Shown here: piece after piece, positions 20,861-28,533 of the stretch
How positions within the stretch are numbered: the stretch's first letter is position 1
Layout of the letters: each line of letters begins with the position of its first letter
Source: Alphaproteobacteria bacterium
GTDB lineage: Bacteria > Pseudomonadota > Alphaproteobacteria > Caulobacterales > Caulobacteraceae
DNA length: 38,503 nt
Direction: 5' to 3'
Assembly: GCA_018826885.1 (NCBI GenBank)
Contig: JAHJYN010000059.1
Span: 1 to 38,503, forward strand
Translations under genes and position numbers: made by a program
The notes under the pieces: model-generated
Seen by the model: the letters and a program-made list of their open reading frames with translations, nothing else
What the model was told of the DNA's origin: nothing
Database searches by the model: none

Positions 20861-21619
20861 TCACAGGTCGCCATCCGCATGCGCACGCAATAAATCAGGT
20901 CGCTCGACGAGAAGATCGGTCTGCGACACCAGACGGATCACGCCCTGGGTCTTGAGCCGGGTCAGCACCCGGCTGACGGTTTCGATGGTCAGGCCAAGGT
21001 AGTCGGCGATCTCGCCCCGGCTCATGGGTAACCGCACATGTCCGGCCTCGGCAGGCCTGGACAGGTCATGGCTTGGCAGATCGAGCAGGAAGGAGGCCAG
21101 CCGCTCGATCGCTGTCTTGCGCCCGAGCAACAGCATCTGGTTCTGGGCCGCCGCCAGCTCGTGGGTGGTGCGATTGAGCAGGGCGTGCTCCAGCGGCGGG
21201 TCGTCCTGGATCAGGGCCCGGAACGCCGCCTTTCTGAAACGGCACACAGACGAGGGCTCCATCGCTTCCGCTGTGAACACATAGGTGTCGCCGACCGCCA
21301 GACCGAGAAAGTCCCCCCGGAACAGGAAGCCGATGATCTGGCGACGGCCGTTAGGCAGGCGCTTGAAGACACGGACTGAACCCGAGGTGATATTGAAGAC
21401 ATGGGGGGCTTTGTCGCCTTCGCGGATGAGAACGGCGCCCTCATCAAGCATGACCGGCTCGGCCAAGGCCTCGAGTCGCGCCAGCGAAGCATCCGCGGTG
21501 CTGCCGCAGACCCGGCTTGCTGCGGCACCGCAGCTTGGACAGTCCTGCTCAAGTCGTCGACCGGCGCACCCCGAAGGGAGCGTGAGCAAGGCCAACAAGG
21601 GGATCTTCCTGGCTCCCAT
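20861..21619 (-). CDS. fnr: Crp/Fnr-family oxygen-responsive regulator, copy 2
   Basis: CPSCGAAASRVC (C-x2-C-x7-C), SSVCRFRK, HTH MSRGEIADYLGLTIETVSRVLTRLK; start at 21619 matches copy 1 (both 18 aa to LPxGC). Confidence 0.93.
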   Translation of the reverse strand: MGARKIPLLALLTLPSGCAGRRLEQDCPSCGAAASRVCGSTADASLARLEALAEPVMLDEGAVLIREGDKAPHVFNITSGSVRVFKRLPNGRRQIIGFLFRGDFLGLAVGDTYVFTAEAMEPSSVCRFRKAAFRALIQDDPPLEHALLNRTTHELAAAQNQMLLLGRKTAIERLASFLLDLPSHDLSRPAEAGHVRLPMSRGEIADYLGLTIETVSRVLTRLKTQGVIRLVSQTDLLVERPDLLRAHADGDL

Positions 21620-21650
21620 GAAAAAGGAGGGGTCCGGTTCCGGTCTGTGG

Positions 21651-21664
21651 TTGATCTGAATCAA
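21651..21664. promoter_or_regulatory. FNR/FixK-type box TTGATCTGAATCAA between divergent fnr2 and GNAT-like gene
   Basis: Exact TTGATNNNNATCAA; centre 21657.5. Confidence 0.85.
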
Positions 21665-21698
21665 AGCATCGCCGGTCTGGAAGTTCCAGGTTCACGCC

Positions 21699-22127
21699 AT
21701 GACAGCCGTGTTCGTGACGCGCCTGACCCGCAATGCAGTCGATGAATCGTTCGCCCTGGCCCGGCTGGGGTATCCCAACATGACGTTCGCGGGCTGGCGG
21801 GAGATTGCCGGGCACCAGCTGGACGATCCGGCGCCGGTCGGCGGAATCCTCCTGGCCCGGGACGCTGCAGGCAGGCTGAAAGGGCTGCTGCTCTGTTCGC
21901 TGTCGGTCTGCATTGCGGCCAAGCCCTCGGTGCAAATCGAGCGGTTGATCAGCTTCGATATCTCCGACCCACGGTCCGTCGCCGACGCCCTGCTCGCAGA
22001 GGTGTTCAAGCTCGGTTCTCACCAGGGTTGCGAAAACATCTGTCTGGTTCGGCCTCTCGAGTCGCCGGCAGTGGCCACAGCCCAGATCCTGGCGTCGGAC
22101 GTGGCGGTTCTGTGCCAGATGTTCTGA
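21699..22127 (+). CDS. Hypothetical protein, possibly GNAT-like
   Basis: 142 aa, GGILLARDAAGRLKGLLLCSLSV strand pattern; two partial paralogs elsewhere in window support coding nature. Confidence 0.7.
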   Translation: MTAVFVTRLTRNAVDESFALARLGYPNMTFAGWREIAGHQLDDPAPVGGILLARDAAGRLKGLLLCSLSVCIAAKPSVQIERLISFDISDPRSVADALLAEVFKLGSHQGCENICLVRPLESPAVATAQILASDVAVLCQMF

Positions 22128-22534
22128 AGCGCTCAGGGTCGCTGTCGTCTTAGCCGGTTCAGGAAAGCCGGAACATTGCTCGTTGAGAGCTCTCGCGGTC
22201 AGTGTTGATGGCCCGATCTGGCCGCTCTTTCAGGGAAGCCCCGAGGCATTTCCGAGTGTCCGATGACGATCCCGCCAGCGAGGGCCGATCGACTGCGGAT
22301 AGCCGATGACTCGAACCCCGATGCAACCTCTGTTTCGGACGGTCAACCGAGCTCGCTGGCCCGCCCGGATCCCTGGAAAGCGGTGGAAAAGCTCCCGGAC
22401 GGCGTGTTCGCCATGGTCGTCACTAGGGTGCAGGTCGCCGAGGGCGGGGGCGACTAGCTCTGGACCAATCCGGACGCGGCGCTGGCCGCGCTCCCAACCG
22501 TATTCCGCAAGGCTCTGGAACAGGGTCTGGCCGG

Positions 22535-24682
22535 CTAGCGGATGGTGCGCACGGAGACCGGGCCCGCGCGCCGCCGCGGGATCACCGCCGTGTGGGAATC
22601 CATCTGCTGGAAGGCTAGGTCGACCCGGCTCGCCCCGACCGACAGATTGGTGACGTTCAGCCGCTCGATCCCGGCTGGCAGGATCGGATTTTCGACCTCG
22701 ATAACGCCTTCGATGGCGTCGATGCGGACGCCCAGCGCCGCCTGCAGCATCAGGAACACCGATCCCGCCGCCCACGCCTGCGGCAGACAGGCCACCGGAT
22801 AGGCGATCGGCGGCTCGCCCGGAGCCTGTTCGAAGCCGCAGAACAGTTCGGGCAGGCGCAGGTGGAAATGGCTGGCGGCGGCGTAAATCTCCCCCAGCAG
22901 CAGGGCCACGGCCCGGCGCTCGCCGTAGCGCGCCATGCCGGCGGCGGCCATGACCGTGTCGTGCGGCCAGACCGAGCCGTTGTGATAGCTCATCGGATTG
23001 AACCGCGCCTGGCCGCGCGCCAGGGTGCGCAGGCCCCAGCCCGAACGAAATTCCGCCCCCAGCATGCGTCGGGTCACCTGATGGGCCCGCTCCCGCGACG
23101 GCAGGCCACTGAACAGCAGGTGCCCGGCGTTGGAGCCGATCGCCCGGCACTGGGCCCCGTCGCCGTCGAGGGCGATGGCGTAGAATTGCTCGTCCTCCAT
23201 CCAGTAGCGATCCTCGACCAGCGCCCGCACGGTCTCGGCCCGGTCGGCCCATTCCGCCTGCCGCCCCTCGCCGAGCAGCGCCGCCAGATCGGCCATCGCC
23301 TGCCAGGCGGCGAAGGCATAGCCCTGCACCTCCAGCAGGGCGATCGGACCCTTGGGAAAGCGTCCGTCGACGTGGAAGATCGAATCCTCCGAATCCTTCC
23401 AGCCCTGGTTCGAAAGGCCGGACTCGGCACCGCGCTGATAACTGATCAAGCCGTCGCCGTTGATGTCGCCGTGGTTGATCATCCAGCCCGTGGCGGCCAG
23501 CAGGTTGGGCCAGAGGCGGCGGATCAGGTCGAGGTCCCCGGTGCGCCGGGCATAGGCACCGGCCAGGGCGACGAACAGGCAGGTGGTGTCGACCCCGCCG
23601 TAATAGAGGCCGAACGGCACCTCACCGAGGGCGCTCATCTCGCCGCCGCGGGTCTCGTGCATGATCTTGCCCGGGGCCGAGTCCTGGAAGGCCGAGGTTT
23701 CGGTCGCCTGGCGCATGGCCAGATAGGTCAGCACCCCCTTGGCCAGCGACGGGTCCAGCCACAGCATCTGCCAGGCGGTGATGATCCCGTCGCGTCCAAA
23801 CGGGGTCGAGAACCACGGCACCCCGGCATAGGGATAGGGTCCGGTCGGCAGGTCGGTGGTCAGCAGGGCCACGTCGGCGCGGCTCTGGTCCAGCCAGTCA
23901 TTGAATCTTGGGCTGCGGGGGCCGCGGATCGAGGCCCCCCGACGCCGACGCGCCCGCATCGCCAGCCGCGCCTGCAGCGCGTTCAGCCGGAACCGCACCT
24001 CGTCCGGCGTGTCGCAGCGGTCGGGGCCGCATTCGATATACAGATCGCAGCGCCGGCCCTTGGGCAGGCTGAACATGAACTCGGCCCGCGAGTCGGTCAG
24101 CCGCGCCGGCGGTTCGGAAAAGGCCAGGCAACTGCTTCTCTCGACCGCATCCAGCCCGCGATAGCGGAAGGTGACCCGCCGCCCGTCCTGGGTCGGCGGC
24201 TCTGTCACGCCGCGCCGCGCCCGGGGCGTGCCCCGCACCTGGAAGATGTCGGCGAAATCGGCGGCGAAATCGAAGGCCAGCGGCAGCAGCACATCCTCGA
24301 TGCCATGGTTGACGATCCGCACGCGCTCGAACAGACGCCGGGCCCAAACGAAGCGCCGGCGCTCGATGTGGAGCACGCCGGCCGGGGCCGAGCGTCCGCC
24401 CATCGGCGGCAGGGGGCGGTTGGTCGAATGGCAGGTGAAATAGACATTGTCCTGGCTGACGCCGGAGCTCAGCCGTGACGGCCGGACGAGGCCGACGGTC
24501 ATCACCAGCCGCGAGAGCAGGCGGGTGTCATGGTCGAACAGGCCGTCGGCACCGCCCTTCAGATCCCCCCAGCCGTCGGCGACCAGAAAGGTGTCCGCGT
24601 CCTTGAGCGCCATCAGCCGCTCGGGCCCGTCGTCGTCGGCGGTCTCGGCGGCGGTCGTCTGAACCGAATAGGCGTCGTCCAT
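22535..24682 (-). CDS. Amylo-alpha-1,6-glucosidase / glycogen debranching enzyme-like protein
   Basis: 715 aa; N-terminal VADGWGDLKGGADGLFDHDTRLLSRLVMTVG, GVPWFSTPFGRDGIITAWQMLWLDPSLA, MSYHNGSVWPHDTVMAAAGMARYG. Confidence 0.9.
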   Translation of the reverse strand: MDDAYSVQTTAAETADDDGPERLMALKDADTFLVADGWGDLKGGADGLFDHDTRLLSRLVMTVGLVRPSRLSSGVSQDNVYFTCHSTNRPLPPMGGRSAPAGVLHIERRRFVWARRLFERVRIVNHGIEDVLLPLAFDFAADFADIFQVRGTPRARRGVTEPPTQDGRRVTFRYRGLDAVERSSCLAFSEPPARLTDSRAEFMFSLPKGRRCDLYIECGPDRCDTPDEVRFRLNALQARLAMRARRRRGASIRGPRSPRFNDWLDQSRADVALLTTDLPTGPYPYAGVPWFSTPFGRDGIITAWQMLWLDPSLAKGVLTYLAMRQATETSAFQDSAPGKIMHETRGGEMSALGEVPFGLYYGGVDTTCLFVALAGAYARRTGDLDLIRRLWPNLLAATGWMINHGDINGDGLISYQRGAESGLSNQGWKDSEDSIFHVDGRFPKGPIALLEVQGYAFAAWQAMADLAALLGEGRQAEWADRAETVRALVEDRYWMEDEQFYAIALDGDGAQCRAIGSNAGHLLFSGLPSRERAHQVTRRMLGAEFRSGWGLRTLARGQARFNPMSYHNGSVWPHDTVMAAAGMARYGERRAVALLLGEIYAAASHFHLRLPELFCGFEQAPGEPPIAYPVACLPQAWAAGSVFLMLQAALGVRIDAIEGVIEVENPILPAGIERLNVTNLSVGASRVDLAFQQMDSHTAVIPRRRAGPVSVRTIR

Positions 24683-24784
24683 AAGGGCTCCGGGCGGTTT
24701 GCGACGGCGTCAGGTTCGTTCGCGAATTCGAACGCTTGATCGCCGCATCCCGTTCATCCGGTAACGTTCAGGAGGCGGCGACTA

Positions 24785-24945
24785 GCCCGTGGCTGGCCAC
24801 GAGGCTTCGGGTCTCGGACGGGCGTAGCGAGGTGACCACTGCGCTTGGGGTCTCGCCGGCGAACGGGCACCGGGCGAGGAGATCACCCTAGACGTCCAGA
24901 TACCGGCGGGCCATGGCGGTGGGCGAGAAGCGAAGGTCAAAGTGT
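24785..24945 (-). pseudogene. C-terminal remnant of a second copy of the 26244-27437 glycosyltransferase
   Basis: FDLRFSPTAMARRYLDV*GDLLARCPFAGE vs FDLRFCATAMARRYLDVYADLSAQRPFAQN; includes 34-bp exact repeat with the intact gene. Confidence 0.75.
24889..24922. repeat. 34-bp exact direct repeat, copy A (pair with 26428-26461)
   Basis: TAGACGTCCAGATACCGGCGGGCCATGGCGGTGG identical at both places. Confidence 0.95.
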
Positions 24946-24950
24946 GCCCC

Positions 24951-25064
24951 CTGTTCGCAGAAGTGTTCAAGCTTGGTACCCATCAGGGCTGCGAAAGCAT
25001 CTGTCTGGTTCGACCTCTGGACTCGCCGGCTTCGGAAGCGACGGTTGTGTGCCGGATGTACTGA
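24951..25064 (+). pseudogene. C-terminal remnant of a paralog of the 21699-22127 gene
   Basis: LFAEVFKLGTHQGCESICLVRPLDSPASEATVVCRMY* vs LLAEVFKLGSHQGCENICLVRPLESPAVATAQILASDVAVLCQMF*; nucleotide similarity continues past the stop (TGAAGCGCTC). Confidence 0.8.
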
Positions 25065-25133
25065 AGCGCTCCATCGTCGCTGTCCCCGGAATGCCGAAAC
25101 GACGTTGCTCGCCAAGGGCCGGCGCGCGACAAT

Positions 25134-26171
25134 CTACTGCGCCGAAGGGGGTGGACCACCATTGAGCGGCAGTCGAATGCTGCAGCCGACGCCGGAGGCG
25201 GCATAGGAGGAGATCGCGGTGCCGCCGTGGGGACCCAGGCTGCGTGCGATCAGTTCGCTGCCAAACCCGCGTCTCGTCGGCGGGGCGACGAGAGGCCCAT
25301 TGCGTTCCTGCCAGATCACATCCAGCAGCGGCGGCGCATCTACCGGAACGTTCCAGTCCACGCTCAGCCGCCCGGCTGAAGTCGATAGCGCACCATACTT
25401 CGCCGCGTTTGTCGCGAGTTCGTGCAGGACCAGCGCCAGGGCGACAGCGCCCTGTCCGTCAAGGCCGATGTCCGGTCCGGTGAGCGTGATCTTGCTGTCA
25501 TCGTCCCGGTAGGGTGCCAGTTCCGACTCCAGCAAAAGTCGAAAACTGACGTCTGTCGACGAGCCGTGGACCAGCGCGTCGTTCGTCCTCGAGATCGCGG
25601 CGAAACGACCCAGCAGCGCTGCCTTGAGCTCAGTGACAGAAGCCGCCCGGCGGGCAGTCAGGGTCACGATGGCATTGACGACTGTCATGGTGTTCCGCAG
25701 CCGGTGCGCGACCTCGCTCGCTACGAGCTGGCGCTGCCTCTCCGCTGTCTTTCGAGCGCTGACGTCCCGGATAACGACAGTGACGATGTGCTGCCCGCCG
25801 ATCATCTGGCGCGAAAGCGTCGCTTCTATCGCCAGTTCTTCGCCGTCCTTGCGGCGTCCCAGGACTTCTCGTCCTTGCCCCATGGATCTGCGCAATGGTG
25901 CGTTGGAAGAGCAGAAGAGGCTCACGTCTTTCCGGTGCTGATCATGAAAACGCGTCGGGATCAGCGCACCGATCGGGCCGCCCAGAACTTCGTCGCTGGC
26001 ATACCCGAAGATATCTTCGGCCGCGCGGTTGAACAGGATGATACGACCGGTGTGATCGGTGCTCACGACGCCGTCGCCGATCAGAGACAGGATCGCCTGA
26101 AAATCCGCGCCGAACGGAAACTCCGTCACGAGTTTGATCTGCTCCCGCCGGCGACGATCATGGCTTTTCAT
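25134..26171 (-). CDS. PAS-domain HWE-type sensor histidine kinase
   Basis: PAS (ILSLIGDGVVSTDHTGRIILFNRAAEDIFGYASDEVLG), SEVAHRLRNTMTVVNAIVTLTAR, VLHELATNAAKYGALS, RRGFGSELIARSL. Confidence 0.9.
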   Translation of the reverse strand: MKSHDRRRREQIKLVTEFPFGADFQAILSLIGDGVVSTDHTGRIILFNRAAEDIFGYASDEVLGGPIGALIPTRFHDQHRKDVSLFCSSNAPLRRSMGQGREVLGRRKDGEELAIEATLSRQMIGGQHIVTVVIRDVSARKTAERQRQLVASEVAHRLRNTMTVVNAIVTLTARRAASVTELKAALLGRFAAISRTNDALVHGSSTDVSFRLLLESELAPYRDDDSKITLTGPDIGLDGQGAVALALVLHELATNAAKYGALSTSAGRLSVDWNVPVDAPPLLDVIWQERNGPLVAPPTRRGFGSELIARSLGPHGGTAISSYAASGVGCSIRLPLNGGPPPSAQ

Positions 26172-26243
26172 CTGTTTTCATCTGCCTGGAGTCCGTGGAG
26201 CGAAAATCTCGCCCTGTCCACCCGAAGGTGACGAGCCTGGGTT

Positions 26244-27437
26244 TCAGGCGAGAAGCGCACCTTGTCTGCCCGACAACGTCGGCATGGGTGCCGTGGGCGG
26301 ACCAGCCACGGCGACGACGCAGTTCTCCCTGGCCCTTTGGCGGTCGATGAGTGCTGTCGAGCAACGGGTGATGTCTGCGATACCCCGCCGATTCTGGGCA
26401 AATGGCCGTTGTGCCGACAGGTCGGCATAGACGTCCAGATACCGGCGGGCCATGGCGGTGGCGCAGAAGCGCAGGTCGAAGCGCGCGCGGATCGCCTCCC
26501 GGTCCAGCAGATGCGCCCGGCCGGCGGCGGCGACGGCCTGTTCCATGGTGTCGACCAGGAAGCCGGTGTGGCCGTCCTCGATGACCTCCGAGGTCGAGCC
26601 GCAGCGGAAGGCCACCACCGGCGTGCCGCAGGCCATGGCCTCGATCATCACCAGGCCGAACGGCTCCGGCCAGTCGATCGGGAACAGCAGGGCTTCGGCC
26701 CCGCCAAGGAAGGCGGACTTCTGATGGTCGCCGATCTCGCCGACGAATTCGATCAGCGGATTGCTGTCGACCATCGGCTTGATCACCGTCTCCCAATAGA
26801 CCTTGTCGGCGGCGTCGACCTTGGCCGCCATCTTCAGCGGCTTGTTGAGCTTGGTGGCAATCTCGATCGCGCGGTCGGGCCGCTTCTCGGGCGAGATGCG
26901 GCCGAGGAAGGCCAGATAGCCCTCCGATTTCGGAGAGAAGCGGTAGAGATCGCCCGGCATGCCGTGGTGCACCGTCGCCTTCCAGTTGGCGTGGGGCAGG
27001 GGACGACGCTGGTTGTCGGAGATCGACACCAGACCGAACTGCGGCCAGCGTTCGTAGACGCCGCCGATGTCCTTCATGTCCAGCCGGCCGTGCAGCGTCG
27101 TCAGCGTGCGGTCGGCGTACCGCTCGAACATCGCAAACTGGATCATGTCAGTGTGGAAATGGATCACGTCGAAATCGTCGGCGCGCTTCAGCACCTCCGA
27201 CAACATGACCATATGGGCCGCCAGGTCCGACTTGAACGGGGCCGGATCCAGTCGAATTGCCTGATCGCGCACCGGGATCAGCCGCGCGCGCGTCGTTGCA
27301 TCGGCGCTGGCGAACAGGGTGACGTCATGGCCCAGCTCAACCAGGGCGTCGGTCAGGTGGGCGACCACCCGCTCCGTGCCGCCATACAATTTCGGGGGCA
27401 CGGCCTCATACAGCGGCGTGACTTGCGCGATCTTCAT
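26244..27437 (-). CDS. Glycosyltransferase family 4 protein
   Basis: MKIAQVTPLYEAVPPKLYGGTERVVAHLTDALVELGHDVTLFASADA; FLGRISPEKRPDRAIEIA; EPFGLVMIEAMACGTPVVAFRCGSTSEVI. Confidence 0.92.
   Translation of the reverse strand: MKIAQVTPLYEAVPPKLYGGTERVVAHLTDALVELGHDVTLFASADATTRARLIPVRDQAIRLDPAPFKSDLAAHMVMLSEVLKRADDFDVIHFHTDMIQFAMFERYADRTLTTLHGRLDMKDIGGVYERWPQFGLVSISDNQRRPLPHANWKATVHHGMPGDLYRFSPKSEGYLAFLGRISPEKRPDRAIEIATKLNKPLKMAAKVDAADKVYWETVIKPMVDSNPLIEFVGEIGDHQKSAFLGGAEALLFPIDWPEPFGLVMIEAMACGTPVVAFRCGSTSEVIEDGHTGFLVDTMEQAVAAAGRAHLLDREAIRARFDLRFCATAMARRYLDVYADLSAQRPFAQNRRGIADITRCSTALIDRQRARENCVVAVAGPPTAPMPTLSGRQGALLA
26428..26461. repeat. 34-bp exact direct repeat, copy B
   Basis: See 24889-24922. 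Confidence 0.95.
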
Positions 27438-28210
27438 GAGCGGAGTTCCGGTATTCGGGGAGAGGGGAGGCAGTTCGCCGACAAACAGGACAGCGAGGAC
27501 ACTCGCCGCTTCTCGATCGCACCCGCCTCAGCTTGCATTGAAGCTTGCGCTGTCCGGGTGAAATCCTTCGTGCTCAGGCCGGGTTGGATCGGTTCCAGAA
27601 ACGATACAGTGATGGTCCCCGCCCGTTCTGGAAGGCCTCCGACGCCCCAGAATCGTCCCGAATCCAGGACAACAGGAAGAGCCGGGACGCCCAGCGCCTT
27701 GTATAGAAATTCGACGCCGCGCCGGAATTCGATCGGTTCACCGACCGCCTTTCGGGTGCCTTCCGGAAAGATCAGTACCGGGCGTCCGGCCGCCAGTGCC
27801 GCTCGACCTTGCAACGTCATCTCCCGGAGCGCTGCGGAGGCCGATGCCCGATCGATCAGGATCATGGGCGAGTGCCTCAGATACCAGCCCATCACCGGGA
27901 TATGCAGGAGTTCACGCTTGGCCACGATCGCGACATCGGGAAACAGGACGAGGGCCGCCAAGGTTTCCCAGGTCGATTGGTGGTTGGAAACAATCAGGCC
28001 CGGCGTACGAAAAACGTGCTCCCGACCCCGTTCCTGGTGCCGTAAACCAACGATGCCCACCAGCAAGAACATAACGCCACGGGCCCAGACCCGCGACAGC
28101 ATTCGTACCGTTGCGGGCGGGGACCCGGCGATCGACAGGAGTGGGATCGCCAGACCAAAGAGCGCCGTCCAAAGGCCCCACAGCCCGCCAAAAAGGAGCG
28201 TACGTAGCAT
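27434..28210 (-). CDS. plsC: 1-acyl-sn-glycerol-3-phosphate acyltransferase
   Basis: VSNHQSTWETLAA (NHxxxxD-like motif, D replaced by E), IFPEGTRKAVGEPIEFRRG; overlaps glycosyltransferase start by 4 nt. Confidence 0.87.
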   Translation of the reverse strand: MLRTLLFGGLWGLWTALFGLAIPLLSIAGSPPATVRMLSRVWARGVMFLLVGIVGLRHQERGREHVFRTPGLIVSNHQSTWETLAALVLFPDVAIVAKRELLHIPVMGWYLRHSPMILIDRASASAALREMTLQGRAALAAGRPVLIFPEGTRKAVGEPIEFRRGVEFLYKALGVPALPVVLDSGRFWGVGGLPERAGTITVSFLEPIQPGLSTKDFTRTAQASMQAEAGAIEKRRVSSLSCLSANCLPSPRIPELRS

Positions 28211-28533
28211 AGAGACCCGCCCCTCCGTTCACGTGGCGACCAGAAGGGCCGCTTCACTCATTCAACGGACGGGGCACCGTCACTTTCATTACATTCGGGG
28301 ACTGCCGTCATGTCGCGCCCCGAAACGCCATAGCACAGGTAAAGGTCTCGACGTTGGGCCCGGAGACCTCACGCTTCTTGTAAGGCATGCTTCTTTCTCG
28401 CGTCTCACCTTGCGACGTCTGTCCCTGATGGTGATCCCGATGATGAAAGGCGCTCCGTTCGATTTTACCCGAACGCACCGCCTTCAAGCTTCTTGCCAAG
28501 GCGCTTGGGCGCGCTGTTCAGCAAGGGTCGCTC

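Noticed and set aside
22230-23252. 340-aa minus-strand ORF overlapping debranching enzyme end
   Set aside because: Alternative frame of the same strand with Gly/Arg-rich out-of-frame translation.
22862-24478. 538-aa plus-strand ORF opposite the debranching enzyme
   Set aside because: Low-complexity antisense frame; minus strand has glycosidase motifs.
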